A stretch of DNA of 64,000 nt from Lysobacterales bacterium (GTDB lineage Bacteria > Pseudomonadota > Gammaproteobacteria > Xanthomonadales > SZUA-5). Location: contig JABAQR010000012.1 in NCBI GenBank assembly GCA_019187485.1, forward strand, positions 1-64,000. The letters are read 5' to 3'. Position 1 is the stretch's first letter, and every line of letters begins with the position of its first letter. The notes beneath the pieces were generated by a model. It searched no databases. It was not told the origin of the DNA and was given only the letters and a program-made list of their open reading frames with translations. Made by a program: the position numbers and the translations under genes. This document shows, in pieces, positions 15,817 to 24,945 of the stretch.

Positions 15817-18543
15817 TCATAGCGCCGAGGCGCTGAAATCGAATCCGAGCTCGGCGCCCGGCTGCTGCACGAAATTGCCCTGGATCAGGTCCACGCCCAT
15901 GGTCCACAGCAGGGCCGCGCTCTGCGCGTTCTCCACTTTCGGGGCGATCACCAGGCGGCCGCTGTCGTGCGCGGCGCGCACCAGCGTGCGCAGCTCGTCC
16001 GAATGCAGCGCGATGCCGTTGTCGCGGGTGTAACGGTCGGACAGCTTGACATAGTCGGTGGCGACCACCCCGAGCAGTTGCAACGCGGTCAGGCCGCCGT
16101 CGTACTCGTCCATGACCACGCGAACACCCAGTTTGCGCATGGCCTCGAAGAAGGCCAGCGCCTCGCGCATCTTCGCGAGCACATCGCCGAGCTTCAGTTC
16201 CAGCGCCAGTGCGTCCGGCGCCACCCGGCGCGTCTCCAGCATCTGCCGCAGCCAGCCGACGCGCTCGCCATCGAGCGTACTCTCCACGGTTTGGTTGACG
16301 AACAGTCTGACCGGCCGTCCCTGGCGTTTGCGTTCTTCGATCACCCGCAGGCAGCGTGCGAGGCACCAGCGATCGATCTCCTGGGTGAGGCCGGCACTGC
16401 GCGCCGCGTCCAGCACCTGCTGGGCGCCGACCACTTCGCCGGCTTCGCCGCGCAGACGCAACAGCACTTCGTACTGCTCCTCGCCAGTCGCGTGCAGGGA
16501 AACGATCGGCTGGAACAGCAACTGAAAACCGTCCTCGGCGAGCGCGCGTCGGATCGCGTCGGTGAGACCGCCGCCGGTGCTCAGGGCCTCCGGCCGCCAG
16601 ACCAGCACCGAGGCGCCGGGCTGCGAGCGGGCCCGCGCGCAGGCGCGCTCGGCGGCATTCAGCATGTCCGCGGCGTCCGCCACCTGCGCGGTGAACCCCG
16701 CCACGCCGATGCGTGCCGCCACCTTGACGCTGCTCTGCCCGGTCTCGAGCAACTCTCCGCCCAGGCGATCGGCCATCTGGCGCGCGAGCACCTCCAGACC
16801 TGAGTCGTCGCGGGCGGCGCTCAGCAGGATGAAGCTGGAATCGCCGTAGCGCGCCGCCAACTCGTCCGGACGCGCGAAGCTGGCGATGGTGGCGCCGAGC
16901 TGGCGCATCGCTGGCTCGTAGGCGGCCAGGCCCTTCTGCTCGCGCAGCGCCTGGGTGCCCTCGACCTCGATGAACAGCACACCGCCGCCGCGGCGACCGC
17001 GATCCTCGTGCGCCAGCAATTCATTGAGGCGGTCGATCACGAAGGTGCGATGGAACAGGCCGGTGGTAGGATCCTTCGGATCGAGCACGCGCTTGCGTGC
17101 CATCAGGCGCGCCCGGCGGGCGCGATTGTTGACCGCCGAGATCAGGAACTTGGGCCGGATGGGTTTGGCGAGGAAGTCGTCGCCGCCGGCCGAGAGTGCC
17201 TCGAAGTGCTTCTCCGAGTCCTGCTCGCCGGACAGGAACACGATCGGCGTGTTGATGAACTGGTCGCGCTCGCGAATGATCGCCGTGAGTTCCATGCCGG
17301 AGATGTTCGGCATGTACAAGTCCATGAGCACGAGGTCGGGGCGGAAGCGTTCGAGCTGGTCGAGCGTCTCCAGCGGCTCGCCGACGACCTGGGTCTCCAT
17401 GCCGGCCTTGCGCAGCACCGACTCGGCGAACAGCGCCTGCGCGCGGTCGTCCTCGACGATCATCACCTTGAACGGATTGTCGGTCTCCGCTTCCAGCAGT
17501 TCGCGCACGCGCAGCGAGGCCTCGTGCGCGGGCATCGGCAAGGGGATGAAGGTGTCCACCCCCGCGCGCATCGCCTTCAGGCGCGCATTCAGGTCGTTGT
17601 GTTCGGCGAAGGCGAGCAGCGGCAGGCGCCCGGACACACGCTGGCGCACACGCTTGACGAACTCGCCGAGGTGCTCGACCTGCTCGAAAAATCCGGCGTC
17701 GATGACGATCAGGTCCGGCGCCAGCGAACCCAGCATCTCCTTGAGCTCCTCAGGGCTCTCCAGACGGTCGACCGCATACCCGAGCTGGCCGAGCGACTGC
17801 GTCAGTTCGCGCCCGAATGGCGCGATGTCGGAAAGGTAGAAGATGCGCCCGGTGCGCGCGCGTGCCGCCGGCTTCTCGGCCGGCTTGTCGACCACCGCTT
17901 CGGGCGTGGCGCTTGCCACCGGCGCCGCCCGCGTGCGCGCCTCAGAATGCGCCGCATCCAGCGCGAACAGCGAGCCGGCGTTGACGATCCGCGGCTCGTG
18001 CCCGCTGTTTTCCGCGCCGTCGGATTCGCGGCGGACGACGATCAGCGAGGGTGCCGGCGGCGGCGCTCCGTGGGTCTCGCTGGTCATCGGCGCCACTTCG
18101 CGGTGGCTGAAGCGACGCCAGTATTCCTCGGGTGCGGTCAGGACCGGCAAGGGCACCCCGGGGCGCTCGGGCGCCGGCACCACGAAGTCGCGCACGCTGC
18201 GCACGCTCGGCGCCGGCGGCTCGGAGACCGTCAGCACCGCGTCCAGTTGCGATTCGATCGCGCTGCGATCGGTCGCTGAGGGCAGCCGCAGATCGCGGAT
18301 CAGGGGCTCCAGCAGGCGCTCCACCTGGTACAGCCGCTCACTCGCATCGAGCAGGCCGTAGCGGCCCGCCGCACCGGCCAGGCCCTGCACGTCCTGGTAC
18401 AGCAGGGTCACCGTGTTGACATCCCATACGCCGCGGCAGACGCGGTGGCCGCGCTTGCGTACGGCGTCGATGCGACGTGGCAGGTGCCTCAGGAATGCCT
18501 GGCGCAATTCGGCGCTTTGCTGGGAATCGTCCTTGGGCAGCAC
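15817..18543 (-). CDS. FimX-like degenerate GGDEF/EVL protein with Hpt-like and receiver domains
   Basis: This 908-residue cytoplasmic signalling protein has, in order, an Hpt-like helical domain (1-105) whose phospho-His position is Gln50, and a Pro/Ala-rich linker. A degenerate receiver (230-350), a receiver with D408 (VLMDLYMPNISGME), a GGDEF domain with GDSSF (567-571) and an EAL domain with EVL (692-694) follow. The GDSxF plus EVL pair is the hallmark of FimX, the c-di-GMP receptor that controls type IV pilus assembly with PilZ and PilB. Most EAL side chains are kept (N750, the E of LELK, K833, E871), but DD is D812-E813. It is probably a c-di-GMP sensor rather than a cyclase. No pil genes are in the window. 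Confidence 0.82.
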   Translation of the reverse strand: MLPKDDSQQSAELRQAFLRHLPRRIDAVRKRGHRVCRGVWDVNTVTLLYQDVQGLAGAAGRYGLLDASERLYQVERLLEPLIRDLRLPSATDRSAIESQLDAVLTVSEPPAPSVRSVRDFVVPAPERPGVPLPVLTAPEEYWRRFSHREVAPMTSETHGAPPPAPSLIVVRRESDGAENSGHEPRIVNAGSLFALDAAHSEARTRAAPVASATPEAVVDKPAEKPAARARTGRIFYLSDIAPFGRELTQSLGQLGYAVDRLESPEELKEMLGSLAPDLIVIDAGFFEQVEHLGEFVKRVRQRVSGRLPLLAFAEHNDLNARLKAMRAGVDTFIPLPMPAHEASLRVRELLEAETDNPFKVMIVEDDRAQALFAESVLRKAGMETQVVGEPLETLDQLERFRPDLVLMDLYMPNISGMELTAIIRERDQFINTPIVFLSGEQDSEKHFEALSAGGDDFLAKPIRPKFLISAVNNRARRARLMARKRVLDPKDPTTGLFHRTFVIDRLNELLAHEDRGRRGGGVLFIEVEGTQALREQKGLAAYEPAMRQLGATIASFARPDELAARYGDSSFILLSAARDDSGLEVLARQMADRLGGELLETGQSSVKVAARIGVAGFTAQVADAADMLNAAERACARARSQPGASVLVWRPEALSTGGGLTDAIRRALAEDGFQLLFQPIVSLHATGEEQYEVLLRLRGEAGEVVGAQQVLDAARSAGLTQEIDRWCLARCLRVIEERKRQGRPVRLFVNQTVESTLDGERVGWLRQMLETRRVAPDALALELKLGDVLAKMREALAFFEAMRKLGVRVVMDEYDGGLTALQLLGVVATDYVKLSDRYTRDNGIALHSDELRTLVRAAHDSGRLVIAPKVENAQSAALLWTMGVDLIQGNFVQQPGAELGFDFSASAL

Positions 18544-18843
18544 GACAGGCTCTGGCCATGCGGGATTGCCCGACTATACCAGCGGCTCCGCACCACAAGA
18601 GCCCGCCGGAAACGGGGTCTCTGGAAGCGCTGCGGCGGCTTCCGGGCGGGTGTGGACGAGCGTTCCGCCGCAAGTTGGTGCGATTCGGCCGGCCGCGCAA
18701 TTGCGAGGCGCGGATGAACGCTGGTCGAGATGCGCTTGTGTGCGTCGGGAAGCCCTGTTTATAAGCCCTCTCCCCCGGCGACGGCGCGGCCTTCCGACAT
18801 GCACCGTTCCCCCTCCGACGCGCTTGCGCTGCGGCCCTGAGCC
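18544..18843. other. Divergent intergenic region
   Basis: This 300-bp gap separates the FimX-like gene (minus) from the DUF6776 gene (plus), so it must hold promoters for both. A TTTATAAG box near 18760 could be a -10 element for the plus strand, but I see no convincing -35 partner. No coding frame here looks real. Confidence 0.4.
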
Positions 18844-19575
18844 ATGTCCGTATCGACCTCCGGTCCACGCCTGCGCCTGATCGAGGAGAATCCGTCCGCA
18901 CGTCGGCGACTGCGCCTGATCGTCGCCTTGCTGTGGGCGCTGAGTCTGGCCGGCACCTGGCTGTGGATGCGCCAGACCCTTGCTCCGCAGTTCGGCGAGG
19001 TCGCTCGCGAACTCGCGCAGGCGCGTCGCGCACTCGTCGTGGCCGAAACCGAGCGGGCGCGCTTGCAACGGCTGGTGGCGCAACACGAACGCGGCGAACA
19101 GGTGGCGCGCGGCGCCAACGGGGAGCTGCAGCGGACGCTTGCCGCGCGCCAGGAGGAAATCGCCTCCTTGCGCAGCGACCTCGGTTTCTACCAGCGGTTG
19201 ATGGAGGGCGGCGCGCAGCGGCCCGGCCTATCGGTGCACAGCCTCGTGTTGCGTGCGACCGACGATCCGCGCGCCTTCCAGTATGCGTTGACGCTGAGTC
19301 AGAACCTGAAACGCAACCGTCAGGCCAGCGGCACGGTGGAAATGCTGGTCGGCGGCAGCCGCGGGGCGGAGAATGCGAACCTGCGGCTCGACGAACTCGG
19401 CGGCGGCGAGGCGGCGCTCGAATTCTCCTTCAAGTATTTTCAGCAGCTGAATGGCCTGATCATGCTGCCGGAGGGATTCAAGCCGGCGTCGGTGCGTTTG
19501 CGCGTGCAGCCGGAGGACGGCGGCAACGTGGAGCGCGAATTCATGTGGAAGGATGTCATCGAGAGGGACGGCTGA
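18844..19575 (+). CDS. DUF6776-family inner-membrane coiled-coil protein
   Basis: The 243-residue product has one N-terminal membrane segment (about 24-42, LIVALLWALSLAGTWLWM), a charged coiled coil (about 50-115, rich in E, R and A) and a C-terminal beta-rich domain ending EFMWKDVIERDG. This arrangement and the following bactofilin and erpA genes match the DUF6776 family of Xanthomonas relatives. Its function is not established. The stop overlaps the bactofilin start (TGATG), so translation is coupled and a joint role in envelope or cell-shape scaffolding is plausible. Confidence 0.75.
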   Translation: MSVSTSGPRLRLIEENPSARRRLRLIVALLWALSLAGTWLWMRQTLAPQFGEVARELAQARRALVVAETERARLQRLVAQHERGEQVARGANGELQRTLAARQEEIASLRSDLGFYQRLMEGGAQRPGLSVHSLVLRATDDPRAFQYALTLSQNLKRNRQASGTVEMLVGGSRGAENANLRLDELGGGEAALEFSFKYFQQLNGLIMLPEGFKPASVRLRVQPEDGGNVEREFMWKDVIERDG

Positions 19576-19979
19576 TGTTCGGAGAGAAGAAACCCGCCAA
19601 GACGATCAGCTCCAACAGCGCGATCGACGGTCTGATCGGCGAACGCATGAGTCTGGTTGGCGACGTTCGCTTTGCCGGCAGCTTCATCGTCGAAGGGCGG
19701 ATCAAAGGCACGGTGGTCGCCGAAGAGGGCGGCGAAGCCGTCCTCAAACTGTTCGAGCGCGGCCAGATCGACGGCCAGGTGCAGGTGCCGCAGGCCGAGC
19801 TGCACGGCGAGATGCTCGGCGACGTCACCGCCGAAAAACTGTTGTTGGGCGCAACCGCGCGCGTGCGCGGCAATGTCTACTACAGGGTGTTGGAAATGGC
19901 TGCGGGTGCCCAGGTCAACGGCCAAATGGTGCACCAGGACGAGCCGCGCAAGCAGTTGCCCAAGCCGGAAGGTACTTGA
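19575..19979 (+). CDS. Bactofilin (polymer-forming cytoskeletal protein)
   Basis: The 134-residue product is a typical small bactofilin: a short flexible N-terminus ([17 protein letters not shown]), then a right-handed beta-helix core of repeated short strands ([54 protein letters not shown]), then a charged tail. Bactofilins polymerise without nucleotide and anchor cell-wall enzymes or pole-organising proteins to the inner membrane. Coupling to the membrane protein upstream suggests that protein could be its membrane partner. Confidence 0.92.
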   Translation: MFGEKKPAKTISSNSAIDGLIGERMSLVGDVRFAGSFIVEGRIKGTVVAEEGGEAVLKLFERGQIDGQVQVPQAELHGEMLGDVTAEKLLLGATARVRGNVYYRVLEMAAGAQVNGQMVHQDEPRKQLPKPEGT

Positions 19980-20031
19980 AATCGGGTCGGTCGGGCGTCA
20001 TGGATGCGGATTGCTGCAGCGAGGATGGGCG

Positions 20032-20376
20032 ATGGACACGAGTGCGAGCGATACCTTGAACTTCACCTGCTCCGCCGCCCGCAAGGTGCGCGAGCTGATG
20101 ACCGAGGAAGGCAGGCCGGAACTCAAGTTGCGCGTCTACATCCAGGGGGGAGGTTGTTCCGGGTTCCAGTATGGTTTCAGTTTCGACGAGTCCGCGCAGG
20201 AGGACGATCTCGCCATCGAGACCGACGGCGTCACCCTGATCGTCGATCCGATCAGCCTGCAGTACCTCGGCGGGGCCGAGGTGGATTACAGCGAGAGCCT
20301 GCAGGGCGCGCAGTTCGTGATCCGCAACCCGAACGCGAAAACCACCTGTGGTTGCGGGTCTTCCTTCACGGTCTGA
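20032..20376 (+). CDS. erpA: Iron-sulfur cluster insertion protein ErpA
   Basis: This 114-residue A-type carrier has ligands C42 ([11 protein letters not shown]), C106 and C108 (TTCGCGSSF). The sequence [13 protein letters not shown] and [16 protein letters not shown] is typical of ErpA, which delivers clusters to essential apo-enzymes, among them those of isoprenoid synthesis and respiration. ATG 20032 gives the family N-terminus. It lies 52 bp after bactofilin and is the second A-type carrier in the window, after the IscA-like copy at 12473. Confidence 0.93.
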   Translation: MDTSASDTLNFTCSAARKVRELMTEEGRPELKLRVYIQGGGCSGFQYGFSFDESAQEDDLAIETDGVTLIVDPISLQYLGGAEVDYSESLQGAQFVIRNPNAKTTCGCGSSFTV

Positions 20377-20549
20377 TTGGATCGCAGTGGCGCGGCGTGC
20401 GAAGGCTGCAGGTTGCGGATGGCACACGCGTGCCTGTCGGTGGCTGCGGAGGATGCGGCGCGCTGCGGTCGTCGGGAACGCGGCGGCCCGCTTGACGCCC
20501 ACGGTCATTGCGCGTCAACTGCCGGTAACCTTCCGATGAGGTTTCGCGC

Positions 20550-21437
20550 ATGGCGCTGGCGCTGCTCGCCATCCTGATCGTCCTGGTGCTCGGACTGCTC
20601 GCGCCGGAGCTGGCGCGGTTGCGGCAGTTCCTGTGGTTGCGCGCGTGGATTGGCTGGCTGGAAGCGCGCGTCGGCGGCGCCAGCCCGTGGACGCACGCGC
20701 TCGGGTTGGCGCTGGTGCTGCTGCCGCTGGCAGGGCTGGTGGTGCTGGTCGACTGGACCTTGGGCGACCGCTTGCATGGTCTGCTGCGATTCGTGTTTGC
20801 TTTGACCGTGCTGTACCTGTGCTGGGGGCCGCGCGATCTCGACGACGACGCGCTGAGCGCCGCGCGCGCGGAATCGCCCGAGGATCGCGCCGAGGCGCTG
20901 CGCAGTCTCGGCGGCACGCCCGGCGACGCGGCGGTGAAGAGCGCCGGACTCGTCGACCAGGTCTTCGCCGCGGGTCTCGCGCGCTGGTTCGGGCCAATTT
21001 TCTGGTTCGTGGCCTTCGGTCCGGCCGGCGCGCTGGCCTACCGGCTGACGCAACTGCTCGCACAGTCGCCCGAACTGCGCGTGGTGTTGCCGCAAGCGCA
21101 GGTCGCGGCAGCAGATCGGCTGCACACGGCGCTTGCGTGGCTGCCGGCGCAACTGATGACGCTGGCGCTGGCCCTGGCCTCGGATTTCGACGCGGTCGGC
21201 AAGGCCTGGCGCGAACACCATCAGGCGCACGGCCAGGGACTGCTGTACCTGGACCTCGGCTTCCTGTCCGCCACCGCGCGCGCCTGCGTCGACCTCGACG
21301 ACGAGGAATTCGTCGGCAGCGATGGCCAGCCGATCCGCGACGAAGCGGTCGAGGAAGCGCGCCGCCTGCTGTGGCGTGTGCTGGTTGTCTGGCTGGCGAT
21401 GCTGAGCGTGATCGTGCTGGCGGGCTGGGCGGCGTAG
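20550..21437 (+). CDS. AmpE-like inner-membrane protein
   Basis: This 295-residue polytopic protein has membrane segments near 1-20, 48-68, 78-95, 145-165 and 270-290. The spacing, the central soluble loop rich in acidic residues and the segment LVDQVFAAGLARWFGPIFWFVAFGPAGALAYRL match the AmpE family (related to CobD/CbiB), described as a membrane regulator of the AmpD/AmpC beta-lactamase pathway. No ampD, ampG or ampR lies beside it, so the name reflects family only. Confidence 0.7.
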   Translation: MALALLAILIVLVLGLLAPELARLRQFLWLRAWIGWLEARVGGASPWTHALGLALVLLPLAGLVVLVDWTLGDRLHGLLRFVFALTVLYLCWGPRDLDDDALSAARAESPEDRAEALRSLGGTPGDAAVKSAGLVDQVFAAGLARWFGPIFWFVAFGPAGALAYRLTQLLAQSPELRVVLPQAQVAAADRLHTALAWLPAQLMTLALALASDFDAVGKAWREHHQAHGQGLLYLDLGFLSATARACVDLDDEEFVGSDGQPIRDEAVEEARRLLWRVLVVWLAMLSVIVLAGWAA

Positions 21438-21450
21438 CGGGCTGAAAGCA

Positions 21451-21771
21451 GGAGCGGGGTTGGGGGCTGGGGTGAGCGCGCCTAGTGTCCTGTCCCGCAA
21501 ATACCGTCGAATGGTTCCGGCGTCTTTCGCCGCGATACTGCGTTGCTCGTCGTCGCCATAGAACCACTATGGCTCCTCCTCCCGCCTTGTCTCGCGACGA
21601 AATCCATCCGGAACTTCTTCACGCTACTTGCGGGACAGGACACTGGCACCGCGCCGGCCTTGGATTGGGTCGCGTGCGCCTGAGCCGAGACCGCCGATCC
21701 CAAGGCACACGCGTCGCATCCGCGGACTCCGAAGGAACCCCCGCGCACTCACCCCAGCCCCCAGCCCCGCC
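21451..21771. repeat. G-rich inverted repeat pair flanking a MITE-like element
   Basis: A 30-bp G-rich arm (21451-21480, with GGGGTTGGGGGCTGGGG) is matched by a near-complementary C-rich arm at 21742-21771. The same sequence family forms the inverted repeat at 60173-60319 in the ccm operon. Between the arms lies a separate foldback element (21484-21644), so one repeat is nested in another. This fills the gap between the AmpE-like gene and maeB. Confidence 0.7.
21484..21644. mobile_element. MITE-like foldback element, 161 bp
   Basis: The element starts AGTGTCCTGTCCCGCAA and ends with the exact complement (21628-21644): 17-bp perfect terminal inverted repeats. The similarity continues imperfectly inward for most of each half (GGTTCCGG and GTTCCGG, TTTCGCCGCGA and TTTCGTCGCGA). 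CCATAG-AACCA-CTATGG lies at the centre, so the whole can fold into one long hairpin. It has no coding capacity. I see no clear target-site duplication. A transposase with the same ends elsewhere in the genome would be its likely mover. Confidence 0.75.
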
Positions 21772-21827
21772 TTTTGCCGGCAGACCCCGGTGCTATCCTC
21801 CCCGCCCCCGCCCGCCACCCGTCGCCC

Positions 21828-24125
21828 ATGTCCATCTCCGAGCAGCTGAAACAAAGCGCCCTCGAGTACCATCGCCAGCATCCGCCGGGGAAGATCAAGG
21901 TCACGCCGACCAAGGCGTTGGCGACCCAGCGTGACCTCTCGCTGGCCTATTCGCCGGGCGTCGCGGCGGCTTGCGAGGCGATCGTCGCCGACCCGAAGGA
22001 AGCGTCGACCGTCACCGCTCGCGGCAACCTGGTCGCGGTGATCAGCAACGGCACCGCGGTGCTGGGGCTCGGCGCGATCGGACCGCTCGCAGCCAAGCCG
22101 GTGATGGAAGGCAAGGGCGTGCTGTTCCAGAAGTTCGCCGGCATCGACGTGTTCGACATCGAGATCGACGAGCGCGACCCGGACAAGCTGGTCGAGATCA
22201 TCGCGAGCCTGGAGCCCACCTTCGGCGGCATCAATCTCGAGGACATCAAGGCCCCGGAGTGCTTCCTGGTCGAGCGCAAGCTGCGCCAGCGCATGCGCAT
22301 TCCGGTCTTCCACGACGACCAGCACGGCACCGCGATCATCGTCGGCGCCGCGGTGGTCAACGCGCTCGACGTGGTCGGCAAGGACATCGGCGAAGTCAGG
22401 CTGGCGGTCTCCGGCGCGGGCGCGGCCGGCATCGCCTGTCTGGACATGCTGGTGCAACTCGGCCTGAAGAAAGAGCACATCCTGGTCGTGGATCGCAAGG
22501 GCGTGGTCTACGCCGGGCGCGCCGAGGAGATGGACGCCGACAAGGCGCGCTACGCGCGCGCCACCGACATGCGCACACTGGCCGAGGTGATCGTCGGCGC
22601 CGACATCTTCCTCGGCCTGTCCGCCGGCGGCGTGTTGAAGCCGGAGATGGTCGCGACCATGGCCGCACGGCCGATCATCCTCGCACTCGCCAATCCGAAC
22701 CCGGAGATCCTGCCCGAGCACGCACTCGCGGTGTGCCCGGACGCGATCATCTGCACCGGCCGTTCGGATTACCCGAACCAGGTCAACAACGCGCTGTGTT
22801 TCCCGTACATCTTCCGCGGCGCGCTCGACGTCGGCGCCACCACCATCACCGAGGCGATGAAGCTGGCCTGCGTGCACGCGATCGCCAAACTCGCGCGCGA
22901 AGGTGCGTCGGATGTGGGTGCGGCGGCCTACGGCGGCGAGGTCAAGCGCTTCGGGCGCGATTGCCTGATTCCCCAGCCTTTCGACCCGCGCCTGCTGGTG
23001 CGCCTGGCGCCCGCAGTGGCGCAGGCGGCGATGGAGTCCGGCGTGGCGACGCGCCCGCTCGCCGACCTCGACGCCTACCGCGAGCAACTGACTCAGTTCA
23101 TCTTCCGCACCGGGATCATGATGAAGCCGGTGTTCGACGCCGCCCGCGCCGAACCCAAGCGGGTGGCTTTCGCCGAGGGCGAAGAGGAAGTGATGCTGCG
23201 CGCGGTGCAGGCGATCGTCGACGAGGGTTTCGCCAAGCCGATCCTGATCGGTCGCCCGGCGGTGATCGAACAGCGCATCGCGCGCATGGGCCTGTGGATC
23301 CGGCCCGGCGAACACTTCGAGATCACCAACATCGATTCGGACCCGCGCTTCCACGACTATTGGCAGCTCTACCACCAGATCATGGAGCGCCGCGGCATCG
23401 ACCCTGCGACCGCGAAGGCGGTGGTGCGCTCGCGCAGCACCGTGATCGGCGCGCTGATGGTGGAGCGCGGCGAGGCCGACGCGATGATCGGCGGCACCGT
23501 CGGCCGCTTCCAGCGCAAGCTCGCCTACTGTCAGGACATCGTCGGCCTGGAAGGCGAGATCGAGGCACCGGCGGCGATGAGCGCGATCGCCTGCGAGCGC
23601 GGGACCTTCTTCTTCCTCGATACCTACGTCAACCAGGATCCGAGCGCGAAGGAGCTCGCGACCGCGACCATCATGGCGGTCGAACGCCTCAAGCTGTTCG
23701 GCATCACCGCCAAGGTCGCGCTGCTCTCGCACTCGAATTTCGGCAGCGAGGACAGCCCCACCAGTCGCAAGATGCGCGCGGTGCTGGAACTGTTGCGCCA
23801 ACGCGCGCCCGGCCTCGAGGTCGAGGGCGAGATGCACGCCGACGCCGCGCTCGACGCGACCATCCGCGAACGCCTGTTCCCGCGCTCGCGCCTGACCGGC
23901 CAGGCCAACCTGTTCGTGTTCCCCAACCTCGACGCCGCGAACATCTGCTTCAACATGGTGCGGGTGCTGTCGAACGGCGTGTCGCTCGGGCCGATCGTCA
24001 TGGGCCTGAAGAAGCCCTGCTACATCCTGACCAACTCGGCGACCGTGCGCCGGGTGGTCAACATGACCGCGCTGGCGGTGGTCGAGGCGCAGATCCGCGC
24101 CCGCGGCCAGCTCGCGGGCGCCTGA
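21828..24125 (+). CDS. maeB: NADP-dependent malic enzyme with phosphotransacetylase-like domain
   Basis: This enzyme decarboxylates malate to pyruvate with NADP, supplying NADPH and pyruvate for gluconeogenesis and lipid synthesis. The 765-residue product has the MaeB fusion: a malic enzyme half (about 1-430; [37 protein letters not shown]) and a C-terminal phosphotransacetylase-like half (about 430-765; [34 protein letters not shown]). The C-terminal half in this family is regulatory and binds acetyl-CoA; it is not known to make acetyl-phosphate. Length matches E. coli MaeB (759). Confidence 0.96.
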   Translation: MSISEQLKQSALEYHRQHPPGKIKVTPTKALATQRDLSLAYSPGVAAACEAIVADPKEASTVTARGNLVAVISNGTAVLGLGAIGPLAAKPVMEGKGVLFQKFAGIDVFDIEIDERDPDKLVEIIASLEPTFGGINLEDIKAPECFLVERKLRQRMRIPVFHDDQHGTAIIVGAAVVNALDVVGKDIGEVRLAVSGAGAAGIACLDMLVQLGLKKEHILVVDRKGVVYAGRAEEMDADKARYARATDMRTLAEVIVGADIFLGLSAGGVLKPEMVATMAARPIILALANPNPEILPEHALAVCPDAIICTGRSDYPNQVNNALCFPYIFRGALDVGATTITEAMKLACVHAIAKLAREGASDVGAAAYGGEVKRFGRDCLIPQPFDPRLLVRLAPAVAQAAMESGVATRPLADLDAYREQLTQFIFRTGIMMKPVFDAARAEPKRVAFAEGEEEVMLRAVQAIVDEGFAKPILIGRPAVIEQRIARMGLWIRPGEHFEITNIDSDPRFHDYWQLYHQIMERRGIDPATAKAVVRSRSTVIGALMVERGEADAMIGGTVGRFQRKLAYCQDIVGLEGEIEAPAAMSAIACERGTFFFLDTYVNQDPSAKELATATIMAVERLKLFGITAKVALLSHSNFGSEDSPTSRKMRAVLELLRQRAPGLEVEGEMHADAALDATIRERLFPRSRLTGQANLFVFPNLDAANICFNMVRVLSNGVSLGPIVMGLKKPCYILTNSATVRRVVNMTALAVVEAQIRARGQLAGA

Positions 24126-24148
24126 ATCCAACCGACAAGGAGGTCGCC

Positions 24149-24868
24149 ATGGGCCGAGGCCCGAGCATCGAAGGCCGCAAGAACGCCGAGGACGCGCGTC
24201 GCGGCAAGCTCTTCACCAAGCTGATCCGCGAGATCACCGTCGCCGCGCGTGGCGGCGCCGATCCCGCCGCCAATCCGCGCCTGCGCATCGCGATCGACAA
24301 GGCGCTGACCAACAACATGACCAAGGACACCGTCGAGCGCGCGGTGCGCCGCGGCTCTGGCGCCGAGGGCGGCGACGAGATGACCGAGATCCGCTACGAA
24401 GGCTACGGCCCCGGCGGCATCGCGTTGATCATCGACTGCATGACCGACAACCCGCAGCGCACCGTCGCCGACGTCCGCCATGCGCTCAGCAAGCACGGCG
24501 GCAACCTCGGCACCTCGGGCTCGGTCGCCTTCCAGTTCCAGCGCGTCGGCGAACTCGTGTTCGCCACGCCCGACGCAGCCGCCGAGGAGAAGCTCCTGGA
24601 GGCAGCGCTCGAGGCCGGCGCCGACGACGTCCGGAACGGCGACGGCGAGAGCAGCGTGCTGTGCGCGCCTGCCAGCTTCGAGGCGGTGAAGAAGGCGCTC
24701 ATCGACGCCGGCCTGACACCCGCCAACGCCGGCATCGTCTGGCGCCCGGACAACCGCGTCGCGGTCGCCGGCGAACAGGCCGAGGTCCTGCTCGACCTGG
24801 TCGACTGGCTGGAGGACCTGGACGACGTCCAGGAGGTCTTCCACAACGCCGCGCTGCCGACGGCTTGA
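24149..24868 (+). CDS. yebC: YebC/PmpR-family regulatory protein
   Basis: The 239-residue product has the full three-domain YebC fold ([54 protein letters not shown]). The N-terminus [13 protein letters not shown] replaces the common MAGHSKWANIKH, as in Xanthomonas homologues. YebC proteins were long called transcriptional regulators, and later work ties relatives to translation of proline-rich stretches. A strong Shine-Dalgarno (AAGGAGG, 24137-24143) supports ATG 24149. It follows maeB by 23 bp and may be read from the same transcript. Confidence 0.93.
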   Translation: MGRGPSIEGRKNAEDARRGKLFTKLIREITVAARGGADPAANPRLRIAIDKALTNNMTKDTVERAVRRGSGAEGGDEMTEIRYEGYGPGGIALIIDCMTDNPQRTVADVRHALSKHGGNLGTSGSVAFQFQRVGELVFATPDAAAEEKLLEAALEAGADDVRNGDGESSVLCAPASFEAVKKALIDAGLTPANAGIVWRPDNRVAVAGEQAEVLLDLVDWLEDLDDVQEVFHNAALPTA

Positions 24869-24914
24869 GGCCATCAGGCCGCCGTGCGCTCGCAGGCCAC
24901 GCATCGGGCGCGGC

Positions 24915-24937
24915 GGCCGCCGTCTCGCGTGGCGGCC
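24915..24937. terminator. Hairpin between convergent yebC and kinase genes
   Basis: A 7-bp perfect stem (GGCCGCC/GGCGGCC) with a 9-nt loop lies in the 77-bp gap between two stops facing each other. There is no T-run, so this is at most a GC-rich transcript-end hairpin usable in both directions. Confidence 0.35.
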
Positions 24938-24945
24938 GTGCGCGA

